A stretch of 64,000 bases of DNA, from contig QJPP01001842.1 of the NCBI GenBank assembly GCA_003996215.1, forward strand, positions 124,001 to 188,000, written 5' to 3'. Position numbers and translations under genes: made by a program. The DNA comes from Jaltomata sinuosa. Taxonomy: Eukaryota; Streptophyta; Magnoliopsida; Solanales; Solanaceae. This document shows positions 34,205-46,257 of this stretch, piece after piece. The notes below the pieces were generated by a model, which did no database searches, had not been told where the DNA came from, and saw only the letters and a list, made by a program, of their open reading frames with translations. How positions within the stretch are numbered: the stretch's first letter is position 1; each line of letters starts with the position of its first letter.

Positions 34205-35676
34205 TGATGACTCTCAAAACAACTCTCCTGAAGGAGGTGGTAGTGATCGTCAAGCAAAATAATAAGTAACCCAATACGAGATCGGTGTCGATTCCATAGA
34301 TATTGGTACAGAGATTCACCACAAGTTGTCAAGTTAATTCACGAGAATAAGCAAAGTGTTCAAACAAGTAAATAAAATTGGGAGGGAATGGTTTGGGAAT
34401 TGACATTAGAATTGTAACAAATTTTAACGAAGTAAACACGATTATTTTAATTAAGAATGAGAATCTAGGGGTGTGCTTCCAATGGGTTCATACAATGGGA
34501 TAGGGATTGATTATTCAAGTAAATTCCCAATCAAAGTATGGGTAGCATTGGTCATAATCATGCTTAGTTGTCTTTTAACCAACTAAGAATATATATACTA
34601 TGGTCTCTTTCGACCCCATAGTTAAGCAATAAACCAACCAATAGGCTTAGGTGAGTTAGGATATTTCTAGCCCCAACTCTTAGGTGAGAATTTCCTAAAT
34701 CAAGCTATTTCTAGCCTCAATTTATGATGAAAATCCAAATTCCCCACTATTAAATCTTACCCAATTGATGAACTTCTTCTTTAAGCAAGCACACAATTAA
34801 CAAGCTTAATCAATATTTGCAACCACTAATTATATAATTAAAACATGAAAAATTCAATAGACCCACACATAATAATCAATTATAAAATCAAATCATCAAT
34901 ACCCATTCCCAAATTCAAACACCCATCATACGCACACCCCTAGAATTGAAATTAGCTATTCATAATGAAGGAACAAGAGAATATACCAAATGGGTGTTCA
35001 ATATTCCAATCATTCTTTAATAACTAGCTTCAAATTCCAAGCTCAATGTATCAACAATGGTATTTTTAATACAAGAAGAAAAAGAATTGTACTCTAAAGT
35101 GCACTCTATTCTATATTCATTCTCTCTATTAATTGGGAATTGAAAACTGTTGTATATCCTTTGCACATATCCCAAAAAGGTCTTGAAATATTCCTAATTA
35201 TACCACACATATTTGGATCATTTTTCCCTTTCGGGCATGTGCAGAACCATGTGCGAGGGCACCTACAGCCTCCCATGGAGACTTGCGGCTCACAGGTGCC
35301 AATTCTTCAAGGCTTTGAGGTGCAAGTCACTTGCGATCCCACGTGCGAAGGGAAGGGCGATCGCCCTTGGCCACTCGCGGCGCGCATGTGTTAGGCAGTG
35401 TTTTAGCTCTTGTGTGTGCTGGCATCGTGAAAAGCAGGTGCTCTCTTGTTGCACGCATGTTGCTCGCACATCACAAATAGATTCTTGTTATTCTAAACAT
35501 CTTTGTAACTTAGCTTCAATTTTTAGCTCCTTTGGGCTAAAATCCTTTTCTTCCTTCAATTGATCAAGAGTGCCTATATATAAGACAATAAAGCCATAAG
35601 ATAGTTCTAAATCACATCAAATCAAACCAATAATTTATGAATAAAGGCTAAATAAGTAGGTAGATTACCAACTTAT
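34205..35676 (-). repeat. Minus-oriented D-family LTR, copy 2 (3' LTR of element E)
   Basis: TGATGACTCTC...CAACTTATCA, directly adjoining copy 1 with no internal sequence. The palindrome cluster is at about 35225-35470. The 35140-35563 frames are spurious. Confidence 0.82.
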
Positions 35677-37204
35677 CATCTACCCTTACATTAAAGCTCA
35701 TTTTCTCATTGTAGGATATTATTGCACACACACCCAAACTTAAGCTTTTTCCTACATCTATCAACCAATCAATTGCATTTATTTCCCTCCCCACCCCGCA
35801 CCCCAAACTTACGCTTTTAGCCTACTTCTTTCTTTACTAAGCAATTAGGGAGGTTGGGTGCCAATGATAGAGGATTTCAAAAAGGTATAGTTGTGTAATA
35901 TGGTTGCCAAGAAAAGGTTAAAGACTTAAAAGAGTCGACTAGGATTCATTGCAAGGGAAGGAACTTTTCAGTAAACTGACTATCAAAAGAGGGCCTAAGG
36001 TCATCTTTCAAGCCAAGCAACATCTAGAATTTTACCTTGAATCACATTCTGGGCAAGTTCTATACTACAAGCATGCACAAGAACATACGAAGACCTTACC
36101 ATACATGGCATAACAAACTCTTAGAGCTCTAAGTTATTCTCAATCTCAATTAAAGCAAATGACATTTGACAAGCTATTCTGAATTTCAACCAATTCATTT
36201 GTGAACAAAGAGCCAAGTAATGAATTTAAAGATCATGATAAGAGAATGCTTGAATTCTTTTCCCCTCTTTTCTCAATTCTTTAAATTATTTTCCAAGAAA
36301 AAATTTCATCTCAAGATAAGTGTGACACGGACTTGACACAAACACTTAAACAAGCATTTTCCCATTAGAAGGTTGCCTCTCAATCTATCATAGGGATATG
36401 CCACCCGATTCGATAATAAAATAAAGAAAATGAAAAATTTTCTCCTCGAGAAAGAAATATGGTATAAAGAAAACCCTATGAGTTTATTATAACTACTATT
36501 AACAAAGTCTAATTCGAAATATGCGCTCATGAATTATTTGAAAAATGACGCCCGAGGAAGGCACTAAGCGCAAATTTGTAGGGAATGGGTAGTAGGACAA
36601 TCGACATATAAAACTGGCCTGGAAAAGGCATACACTCACCTGAAATTATAACAACATCAAGACCATCGAGGGCACAATAGCATAAGAATGAAAAATGATC
36701 CTGCAAGGGTAAAATATGGATCATCCAAAAACATGCCCGACATGGGCCAAAGAGTATCTAAAAATACAAATCAAGCCCGACAAAGGAACCACATGTATCA
36801 CAAAAATAATCAATTCAAGCCCAACAAGGGAACCAAATCAATAATACACCCACCCCCAACTAAGAATATGCATTATCCCCGGCGCGCAATAATAAAAGAA
36901 GGTGAGGAACTCCATGAGTGGTACTAAGCCTTTGAGTGCCTATCAACCCAGGTTGGAGCGTTATCAAACTAGGAATTCCAACCAGAAAACTGAGTAGGGT
37001 TCAGAATCAAGGCATCCCTGGGTAGCTGAAGAAGGCCAAACTGTGAAACGATCTCCCACCTATCCCGGTCGTCACTATAAAGAACTTGGGAGCTCAAACT
37101 AGAACTCACTCAACGAGAATCATCCTCTTTTCTAGACAAGTGCATGGCCTACTGTATCTTATTGGAGAAGGAGAGGTTCTGGTTCACCTCGACACAAGCA
37201 TGGT

Positions 37205-38634
37205 CTACCTCTCATATCTCCTTAGTCTTTGAACTACCATCCATACTATCTCCTCCTGGAGAGTCATCGATAAGGCTTTGCTCCCTCTGGGTGACTCCCA
37301 AGTAACATTCAAGAAATTTAGGTCAGGACCTAAACGTGTAGCATCTGATTTCAGGTTGTGTACTTCTTTCCCTAATGAAATGACAGACCCCTCAAGTGTA
37401 CCAATCTGAGCATATAATTTGCCTACACTCTCAAGGGCCGACTTCAATGCTGCCTTGATGGCATTCTGAATAGGCGTGGGAAGTTCATTGACTAGCTCTC
37501 TCAACTAAGTGTTGTGTTTGTGAGTTATATCGGTATGCTTTTAGAGACCACACGCTGAAGAAAGTTGTGAGGAGGAGGAAGGCCTAGGGGGCATTAAATC
37601 AACTTATGCATTTCTCAACACCGCAGTAGGAACATCAGACCCTGACTGTGTGGGAGAGGTATCAAGAGTACTAGCAGCCTTTGAAGTACCCAAGCCTAAA
37701 GTGAGCTTCCTCTTATTAACCTTGGGAGCATCCTCATCTCGCTTCTTGTCTAGATCAATGACTCCTCCTATGAAAACTGTTTTATTCAAAGGCCGAAAGA
37801 AAAGAGTACCGGTAGGGGGTCACAATAAACTAATGAGAACTGGGAAAGGCATGGAGGTGGCTTGTTGTCTAGCTTTCCTCTTTAGTTGCACAGCCACTAT
37901 CTCCCCAATATTTATGTGAATCCCGTCCATGATGCAAGAAATTAGAATAGCGGTCTCAATGAAAACTTGGTTATTATTCTTTGATGGTATGATCCTCAAG
38001 CATACTAAATCAAGCCACAGCTTGGCTTCAAATTTGAAGTCTTGATGATAGATCTCACATTCAGTCATGGCTCAAGGAGGCTTCCCCTCAACAATAATTC
38101 CAGCCACCCAAGCAAACTGATTGCCCTTGGTAGCTATCCATTTCACATAATCCATACTTGATGGTATGGGGTCCTTCCAGTAAATATTATTGATGACTTT
38201 GAGGGTGATGACGACCTCTTTGCCATGCACCAATACAGATTGTAAGTAGGGAAAATTGTAAACACATCCTTTGTGCTTCATAGAGTCTTGTCTTGCCTGG
38301 TATGAGGCATAGAATTCCCGCACTAACTTTGGAAAATAAGGCTCCGGTATCTCAATAAAGGGATCCCAATTGCGCACATCAAACTGCTTTGTCATATTGG
38401 GGAGATCATCCTTCTAGGATGCCAAATTGAACGTTTTTCCTCTGGAATTGCCCTCTTCTCATAGAAACTCAGATAAGAGGACCTTATACTCTCAACATAG
38501 AACTGGATTTTCTCTTCATTCTACATGGGCTCGGAAAGAACCTCAGGAGTCTTGGCTTTACTCTTAGCCTTGCTTTTACTCTTGGGCAGAGTCTTTCGAA
38601 CATTTCTTTCATGATTGGTTTTGGATGAAGACAT
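37205..38634 (-). pseudogene. Gag-like 'putative plant transposon protein' ORF of element E
   Basis: Starts at the ATG at 38634 (MSSSKTNHERNVRKTLPKSK, basic). After stops and frameshifts it reads FDVRNWDPFIEIPEPYFPKL, VREFYASYQARQ and VLVHGKEVVITLKVINNIYW, then INIGEIVAVQLKRKARQQAT with FPVLISLLC. A polar linker and a coiled-coil-like tail follow (IQNAIKAALKSALESVGKLY). The REFYA and VxG...I...LG-type layout resembles the plant-only transposon protein family found in non-autonomous gypsy-type elements. This is recalled, not searched. Its role is unknown and may be particle-related. At least four breaks make it a pseudogene. Confidence 0.6.
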
Positions 38635-38769
38635 AGCCTGCAAAATGATGTAAGTGGACAAGAAATAAAATATTTTTGTTTTTTGAGTTTATGCAAAAAG
38701 AAACAAAGGAATAAAGAAAAAAAAGAATGAAAAAAGAAAGAAGTAGCGGGGGCTGACTGCCCAGCTCTT

Positions 38770-39010
38770 GCTTGCCACGTGGGTGCGCACAAGTGAGGTG
38801 CAGAGCTGAGGCAATGACCCTGGAACTTTCTGGGGTCACATGCACTTCACTTGCGTCTCACAGGTGGAGACTTTTGAGCCGCAAGTGCAACTAAAATGAT
38901 AGGCAGTGAAGAGTAACCTTCTGCCCAGCCTTGCGTTGTGCCTGCGATTTGCAAAGCAACACCTGCGTTTTGCAAGTGTCCCACAGCGCACAATCATGTT
39001 TAAAAAAGTT
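38770..39010. repeat. Palindrome cluster at 5' end of element E interior
   Basis: Contains CACTTGCGTCTCACAGGTG-type copies and GCGATTTGCAAAGC, the ACTTGCG/CGCAAGT motif family also seen in the D/E LTRs. It lies between the ORF start and the decayed LTR edge. Confidence 0.6.
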
Positions 39011-39608
39011 TAACTTTGACACTTAAGCAAATATTTGACCACGGCCTTAGTCAAACGGGTACTCAAACTTCCCCGAAGGACTGACCAATAATATTTCTAC
39101 CACATTTGACCATTTAAGCACAAAATTAATGATTTTTTTAAGAAGAACGTCACCTCATTTGTCATCAGGAACCGTCAAGCAACAAGATGAACTAATGATA
39201 ATCACCACATGATGCACATGAATCACTCACACATAACCAATTCGCTCATCGAAATACTTATCCAATTTCAATTTCCTTTCTCAAGCAAAATTGAAATTAG
39301 AGAACTCAATCAATATCTCCAACCATTAATTTATAATTAAAACTCGAAGCATTCAATGGATCCATATAATAGAATCAATTCTAAGAGAAAATAATCAATA
39401 CCCAATCAATACTACACACTCATCATTGCAGACACCCCTAGAAGAGAATTTAGCTACTCATATCAATGAAAAAAGAAATTATACCATGTGGGTGTTCTTA
39501 AATTCCATCTATAATAAGAAATTAAATTCAAATTCAAGCTTTTAGACTCAACAATGGAGTTTTCAATTTGGGAAAAATGAAGTCACTAAGTGTACTTTTT
39601 CTCTTGCT

Positions 39609-40506
39609 CAGTGACGAATTCAAGATTTTACACAAGTGGGTTCAATCAATAAATAGAGATCAATGGTCATAGTCAATAGCTTAAGTAGCACCAAGCAAAA
39701 CAAGCTAAATTTGCCCGCTTATCTTTTTTATTGATAATGTATTCTCAAAATAGAGTTATTTTAAACTCAAACACTCTTTCTATTTAATGAAGTTGGGAAT
39801 TATTATTTTTTTAACAAAGAACCTATCTACATTTATTTTTTTTAAGAAAAAAACTATTCGAATTAAAACAATTCACTTCAACAAGAACTTAAAAATTTAT
39901 TAAATCTATGTAATTTAACAAAATTCATTTATAATTATCAATTGTTATTTACGAACAAAAAACATTACAAAAGATAAAAAACTAATTAACTAAATTAAAA
40001 CAAACTAACGAACTATATATAATTTCAACAAATATAGTTGCATCTTTTAACAATAAACTATGAAATAGAGTATCAAAATTCAATTTATAAGAAATTTAAT
40101 TTTTTGTGAAGTAAAACAGATTTTAGATTATTATTTTTAATGAATTTGATTAAGAAAACAAAATAGAAAAAGTGAAATAGAAAAAAAGAAAATAATATTA
40201 AGGCTAACTAGGATTAACTGAATATTGTCTGCCAATTTTTTGTTTTCTGTAACATGGCAAGACAATTGGCCTAAACCAAAAGCAACAAAACAGAAAGCAT
40301 TAAAAGTTGCCAAAGGGATTCGATGTCGGATTGCCCCCGCGAACTTGAACCCATTGGACGCTGAATCAAACCCAAGGCTTGTGTCAAGGGGGTTCAAATG
40401 CTTCCATATATTAGCATATAACAATAATTATCCTTATATAAACAACAAATTTATGGATGAACCGGGTTCAATTGAACCCACTTGACACCACGTGGGTCCG
40501 CCCCTG
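39609..40506. mobile_element. hAT-like non-autonomous DNA transposon
   Basis: The left end is CAGTGACGAATTCAAG. The right end is the complement of CAGGGGCGGACCCACG. Next to both ends is ACAAGTGGGTTCAAT or its complement, so the terminal repeats are imperfect but extended. The CAGGGGCGGA end is a common Solanaceae hAT-type terminus. It interrupts LTR copy 3. I could not see a clean 8 bp target duplication. No transposase. Confidence 0.6.
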
Positions 40507-40694
40507 TCCTCAGGAGTACTACAATAGAAAAAATAGAATCTGAAAATTGCTGAATGAATGTTCTCTACACGGATCCCCAAAAATGTCCTTGAAAACCCCC
40601 CAAACACACATGGCACGTTTTGTACAAAAATGTCCTGCGGGACACTTGCGCTATACCTGTGATTCACTTGCGGTCGGCAAGTGCCGAAGATTGT

Positions 40695-40810
40695 TTCCAG
40701 TGCTCTGTTTCCTCTTGCGATTCACCTACGTTCTGAAACTCCAATGCAAGCGTTCCAGTGCTCTGTTTCCTCTTGCGATTCACCTACGTTCTGAAACTCC
40801 AATGCAACCT
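40695..40810. repeat. 58 bp perfect tandem duplication
   Basis: Two units starting TTCCAGTGCTCTGTTTCCTC at 40695 and 40753, apparently identical, within the palindrome cluster of LTR copy 3. Confidence 0.9.
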
Positions 40811-41101
40811 TCAACGCTTGAGCCTTCCTTCTGTTTGCCACTTGCGGTCAACTTGCGAGACGCAAGTGAACTCCTGTGCTTCGCATATGCTCTCGTTTGA
40901 CTCTGCTTCTCTCCTTGTCTCTTTACTTAGGTTTTTGCCTTCTTTTCTTGCATGTTGGGATAAAATCCTTGTTCAACATCAAAATTCTAGGAATGCCTGC
41001 ACATAAGAGATAAACGACATAAAATCCATTTAATAAGCACAATATTGAGACAATAATCCATGCTTACGAGCTAAATAAGTTGGTAGATTACCAACTTATC
41101 A

Positions 41102-42139
41102 GACTACTATACTAAAATAATCATAATATATCAATATTGTTTGGTCAAACAACCTACAGATAAGAAACTAATATAAAATCTAAATTATTCAAAGAGAAAT
41201 CTCCCTCTAAACAAGATCTTTTTGATGACTAGATGTGGATATCATTGTGTTATGTTTGAAAAAAAAAAGAGTTTCTATTTATAAAAGTCCAAAACTTCTC
41301 CTCCAAGATAGAATTAACCAAATATGGAAGAAATCATTTTCAAGTAGGAAACTTTTTCCACCAAGAAAACTTTTTCGAGGTAAAACATAGTTATGGTATA
41401 ATTCAAATAAAGTAGGAAATTTAGGACAAATTCTAACAGATCTAACATTTACATACTATGTGGTGAATTATAACATGTGATCATAATTTTACTGAGTCGA
41501 AGAGGAACAATGAAACAGTACAAGAATCAAAATGGAAATTATTTCTATTAGTCGGCGATGAGCATTCATTTAATGGATAAGAGGTGATTGCTCGGATGGT
41601 AAGCACCCTTCACCTCCAACCATTATGGATTCGAGTCACCAAGAAAGCAAAAATGAAGTAATTAAAAAAATAAAGCATTGATTAATGGGTTATAATTTTA
41701 GTGTTAACTTCACTCTCCTTTCTAGCTGCTGATTTTTCACCCTCTTTATATTATATTGAACTTTTTTTGGTGTTAAAACTTTATTTATTTACTTATGCAC
41801 AAGTGAAATATCAATAATAAAGATGATAGAGGAAATTCTACCTTACATTAAGAATCTCATATTGTTCTATTTTTATTTCTTTAATTGTGTAAAATATGTT
41901 GTCTCTTAATTCTTTCTGTAGGATTTCTCTACTTCAACAACTCTTCCTTTCTCTTACTAAGAATTCTTATGTCTGTCCATTTCAGTATATAAAAATTTCT
42001 GCTAACCTTTACTTGGCATTTGAGATGTCATGCCTTCATTATTTATCTTCAGTTTGAATAACTCATCAGACATATCAGTTTGAATAATATCTCAATTGTT
42101 TGACATATGAGACAACACACGTGTCCAAAAACTAGTATG
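41102..42139. other. Intergenic, AT-rich
   Basis: No coding potential. The only recognisable item is a SINE-like pol III promoter segment at 41578-41640. Confidence 0.6.
41578..41640 (+). repeat. tRNA-derived SINE head (candidate)
   Basis: TGCTCGGATGGTAAGC resembles an A box and GGATTCGAGTCACC a B box, about 35 bases apart. An A-rich stretch follows. It is too diverged to assign to a named SINE family. Confidence 0.45.
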
Positions 42140-44790
42140 CATTTAAAAGATGCTTTGGTATTTGTATTATGAACAATTGTACCATCCAGAACTCCAAGGA
42201 TATGTACATCCAGAACTCCAAGGATATGGTCGTAAACATGTTTCTTTAGCTTAGCATTTGAGTTATGCATCATTCTATGGTATTTCTTAGTTTTAATTTC
42301 TGCAACTTCTTTTCAGTATATTCCACCAAAGTTTGCTCAATCTGTTTCACACCTGACTGATAAGGAAACTTACCTGGAGGACTCAAGTGGACGGGGATGG
42401 AGGGTAACAGTGTGTAAGCATGACGGTTCACTTGCTATCAAACAGGGATGCCATAAATTTTCATCAAAACATGGTCTGAAAGTGGTCAGCTTCTTGGTTT
42501 TCTGCTATGTTCCTGCCAGTCAGCACTTCATTGTTCAAATATTTGGAATAAGCTGTTGTGAAATGATCAATTTCTGTCGTGACATTGGCAAAGGAAAAAA
42601 ATAGCAAGGACTTATCCAAAAGATGATAAATCAAAAGAAGCATCTCAGATTGGTAAGCTTTCTGTTCACAAGAAATTGTTAGAATCTTTTCATTTTTGTT
42701 GTGTTGTCTTGAATATACATATTAGGGCTATGTCTTTCTGATGGCTCAGCTGGAGCTTGGTAGTTCTGACGCATGTTGAGGTTGACCTCAGTCTTGAGCA
42801 GGCCCAAATGCAGTCTAGAAGTTTCTAAAAAGTGGGAATCGTCAGGCTAAGTTACAATTATGTTGGTACTAAGGTGGTTTCTAAAAGTTTCACTTTCTCT
42901 TTTGGAGAGAAGAAATGGGTAGCACCCCTGAACGTAGTCACCGAGGCTTTGCATGAGCTTATAATCAACTCAATACTGGCTCTAATGCAGGAGGGATAAG
43001 TTTAAGATGATAAGTGTTGATTGATATGAATAGCTTAATTGTAGGAGTAGAATGATATTGTATTGAATGTAACTGATTAGGAATTGATTACGTAATAGTC
43101 TTTCCCTATTTACTCATTGTATAAGTACTCATTCTCATTCATCCAGAAATACAAAGAAGCCTTTTCTTCTTCTTTAAATCTTTAGGAAGCAATTGCTACA
43201 AGCTTAAGCTTCACTTGTTGACATCCTTATCTTGTGACTTGTCAAGAAATTATTTGAGGAGACAACAACAGAAGCATGTTGTCCTGCTAGAGCAATAAGC
43301 GGTATGCTTTTTATTTCATTCTTTACAACTTATTTAACTCTGTTTTCCTTTTTCACAACTGCCCATAGCCATTTGCATGTTCGGGCTTTGCTTAGAGCAA
43401 CTTCTTATAGCTTTGTTGTTATGTACAAGATTTAGGAGAAGAGTATGCGAATAGTGAGCCTGTATTTGGTGGAGGTCCATGGTCAAGATTTTCTGGGAAC
43501 ACCTTGTTTGAATATGATTAATTTCTTCCATCATTTTGGGAGATTGCAATATCGTTGGCATGTACACTGCTTGAGTTTATTCAAGTATAACTATTTTTTA
43601 GGTTTAGCACCTGCGAAGCAGGACATGCCAATGATGGCATTGTTTCTTTTAATCTAAAGAGAATGAGTATGTTTTCTGATTGCAGATGTCCTTGAATAAT
43701 CGCGTGGTTTGATTTTCTCTAAATAGATGAATCAGTTGGTTAGTTAGACCTCTCTTTGTTATACTTCTTTTTTATCAAAGCAAATGACTGATTTCCATCA
43801 ACTCTTATGTGTGCAGACATTCTGTTAGGTTTCTCTTTGCAAATACGAAATATTTTTATAATCTAAAGAGGAAGGTATCATATAGAAGCATTAATTTTGT
43901 TGTGAAGCAAGACCTAGATTTACATTGTTTTTTTCGCTTTCTAGTTTCATCATGTGAATCAACACTTACATTACTTTGTTGTTATTGAATCTAGTCCGCT
44001 TTACGTCGCAATTAATTGCTTGTACTTGGCTAAGATTCTCTTTGTTTCCTAGTTTGTGTATCCTTTTATTCTCTTATTGAATTTAGATCTCCTTTATGAT
44101 TGTACAGAAATTATCAGAATCCTGGCGAAGATATTTACCGGAAACAGAAAACCTAGGGAAATGGATTGTTTTCCTCCGAGGACCAGATAAAAGAATCTTG
44201 CCTACCTTTTATCATAGCAGATCAGGTTTTGAAGATTTGACATGTGGATGGGAGGAAGTTGCTGTAGCTTATGGCCTGAATGCTGGAGATTGTCGTCTTT
44301 TTAAGCATGTAAATTAGCAGGAACATATATTTGATGTACACAAAATCTAAAAGTCCAAAAGTAATATACCAAAAGAACTTCGTGGAGTTGATCACCTTAA
44401 GCAGTTACAGGGGGAATGAAATAGGAGCTATGCCAATTTTTTATTAATGGTTTTTTAACAACATTTAACTGTTGCCTTGCTGTGTCATATATTTTGTACT
44501 ATCATTTTGAAGCTGCACTTTATGTGCAACTGTTACGCTATTACTCTTCACAAATTATAATTTCATCATAGATGAACTTGGGATTTGTGATCTTAGTTAA
44601 GGTCGATTCAGGATAAGGAACCTATTCAGAAGTTTTCACAACTCAATCATAAATTTCTGCAATTTTTTGAGACTAAATCTTTTTAAGTCTAGTTATATGT
44701 TTGCTTAACTTTGTTTTCTGAGGTCCAATTTCAAGGAAGCATGAATTGCTTGTTAGAGTTTATGTTTTTTTCTTCTATAACTCACACATA
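42140..44790 (+). repeat. Left arm of large inverted duplication (B3 locus)
   Basis: Aligns in inverse orientation with about 48030-50512, including exons, introns and an old repeat remnant in intron 1 (42780-43190 against 49370-49680). A 24 bp tandem duplication (CATCCAGAACTCCAAGGATA at about 42185-42233) is private to this arm. Confidence 0.85.
42316..44317 (+). pseudogene. B3-domain (REM-like) gene, plus-strand copy, broken
   Basis: Exon after an acceptor at 42315: YIPPKFAQSVSHLTDKETYL, then WRVTVCKHDGSLAIKQG and FLVFCYVPASQHFIVQIFG, most of a B3 DNA-binding domain. It runs into a stop at 42601 because the following linker (about 280 bp in the other copy) is deleted. The middle exon near 43435-43490 is frameshifted. 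The last exon (44108-44317) encodes a second B3 core, LSESWRRYLPETENLGKWIV with FLRGPDKRILPTFYHSRSGF. It meets a TAG at 44315, 12 codons before the natural end. B3/REM proteins are plant nuclear DNA-binding factors; this copy should be inactive. Confidence 0.85.
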
Positions 44791-44799
44791 TGGTCCTCT

Positions 44800-45230
44800 C
44801 TCCTTCTTTTCATGGAGACATGGGCGACAACCTCTTCCGAATAAAGGGAACATAATGTCCTTGAAAAAGAAGGCAACTCATGTGCTCCGTTATGTTACGA
44901 AAGTGAAGAAAAAGGAAGGTCAACCATATGACATCCAAGGAAGTGCACTGAAGGGGCTAATTCTTCCTGTCAAATGGATTGGTGCCATAAACTTATCCTC
45001 GAAGCTGGTTGAAGAGTTCATGGCACAGAATCCACCATAAAATATGACACTCCCTACGAAACGTACAAATAAAGGCTTCGATCCAAATGCTAATAAGTTA
45101 TTTGCAAAAGCTTGGTATAACCCTAATGAGCCATCAAAGTTGGGGAAACTCCCATCAGAAGCTACTACCAGGCAAACGACTGTTGAGAAATCCATTGTAA
45201 CGTCAAACTTTGGAATTCTGAATTTAAGTT
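44800..45230 (+). pseudogene. Ty3/gypsy gag-protease remnant
   Basis: Frames read LKGLILPVKWIGAINLSSKL and then, in another frame, LPTKRTNKGFDPNANKLFAK, AWYNPNEPSKLGKLPSEATT. This peptide is typical of the region around the protease of Solanaceae gypsy-type elements (recall only). No LTRs or other domains are attached. Confidence 0.5.
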
Positions 45231-45237
45231 GTCGATA

Positions 45238-45660
45238 TCAACATCTAAATGTGGTTCTGTTAGTTTCAACATGATTATCATTTCTATTGTCACCTTTTAA
45301 AGGACTGCTAGTTCCTTCTGCTAGAGTTTTGCTTGCTGGCATTTCAAAACTTGACAAATGCAAGCACAACCTACCATCTTCTTGATCATATTGAGCATCT
45401 CTATCAGTCATACAAAATGATTCATCCACATACACAGCTAAATGTACTAATTGTCCCTTCCCAGTGTCAGCACAATGTCTATTGCAAAGTTGGTAATATT
45501 TGGCTCATATGTTACCTTTCCATATTGTGATGCAGCAGATGTTCTACTCTTTTTCTTGACTTAATTTATATCAGTTATTTGAAGCAGCTCAACCAGGGTA
45601 GTTGCTTCCGGATAAGTCCTTGCTTTTTTATTCCTTTGCCAATGTCTATGTTGAATACCT
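45238..45660 (-). pseudogene. Third, partial B3-gene copy (linker exon fragment)
   Basis: Minus-strand MTDRDAQYDQEDGRLCLHLS followed by SFEMPASKTLAEGTSS corresponds closely to the linker of the 49762-50347 exon (MIDRDAQNDQDDDRLCFHLS). 45480-45650 matches the part upstream of it, with an unrelated piece in between. No B3 core remains. 45660-45900 has a short frame without assignment. Confidence 0.8.
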
Positions 45661-45899
45661 CATATAACAGCCAGCATTTAAAGTTCTAGCATCTCTGCTC
45701 GGAAAAACACCCTTTGATAGTAATACTGTGCCAATCCATAAACTCCGTTTAAATGCCACCGTTGTCCCTGTCAATTTTTGAATCAAATTTCCAGCTGATG
45801 CATTTAACATGGCCAATTCCTGTCCACTAGCAATTCCAAATGAGCTGCTACAGTTCACTAATTTATCTTCAGCAGAATCACTAGTTTCGTTGAAGAAAT

Positions 45900-46257
45900 T
45901 GTAGTAATTCCAATTGAGGGATTAAAGGGTTGAATGGGTTAAAAGGGGCGTGGAATGGGTAGATTTTTAATTTAGATGTGTTTTGTATTTTGGCTGATTT
46001 AATTAATGATGTGGTCATTTTATTGTTGGCCACGTGTACAAATAGTATGTCAAAATCAGATATGTTCTCCGTTAAAAAATAAGGGCACGAATGAGCATTT
46101 TGTTGAACGACAGTGGCATCGACGAGCCCAATTTTTAACGGATGGCATAGATGAGCCTTCTGTCAAAGTTCGAAGGTATATTTGAGCTTTTTCTCAACAA
46201 TTAATAGTTGAGGTATATTTTGATAAATAGTTGGTGATAGTTCACGTACAAAACTTA
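45900..46257. other. Non-coding spacer sequence
   Basis: No gene. A stretch at 46060-46200 with repeated ATGAGC/GATGAGCC words looks like the end of a small DNA transposon, but no partner end was found. Confidence 0.35.

Larger units (their letters stand above)
34205..41101 (-). mobile_element. Element E: degenerate non-autonomous LTR element
   Basis: Bracketed by the LTRs at 34205-35676 and 39136-41101 in the same orientation. The interior (35677-39135) has one gag-like or transposon-protein ORF and no RT, RNase H or integrase. A PPT-like purine run lies on the minus strand at 35790-35820 (complement of CCCTCCCCACCCCGCACCCC), not exactly at the LTR edge, so the boundaries are decayed. 35677-37200 holds no gene I can support. 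Confidence 0.6.
39136..41101 (-). repeat. Minus-oriented D-family LTR, copy 3 (5' LTR of element E), interrupted
   Basis: 39300-39600 aligns with 34820-35090 of copy 2. 40515-41101 aligns with the LTR remainder, ending TACCAACTTATCA at 41101. The start near 39136 is decayed. A hAT-like repeat (39609-40506) lies inside. The palindrome cluster at 40640-40870 includes CACTTGCGGTCGGCAAGTG (40665-40683). Confidence 0.72.
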
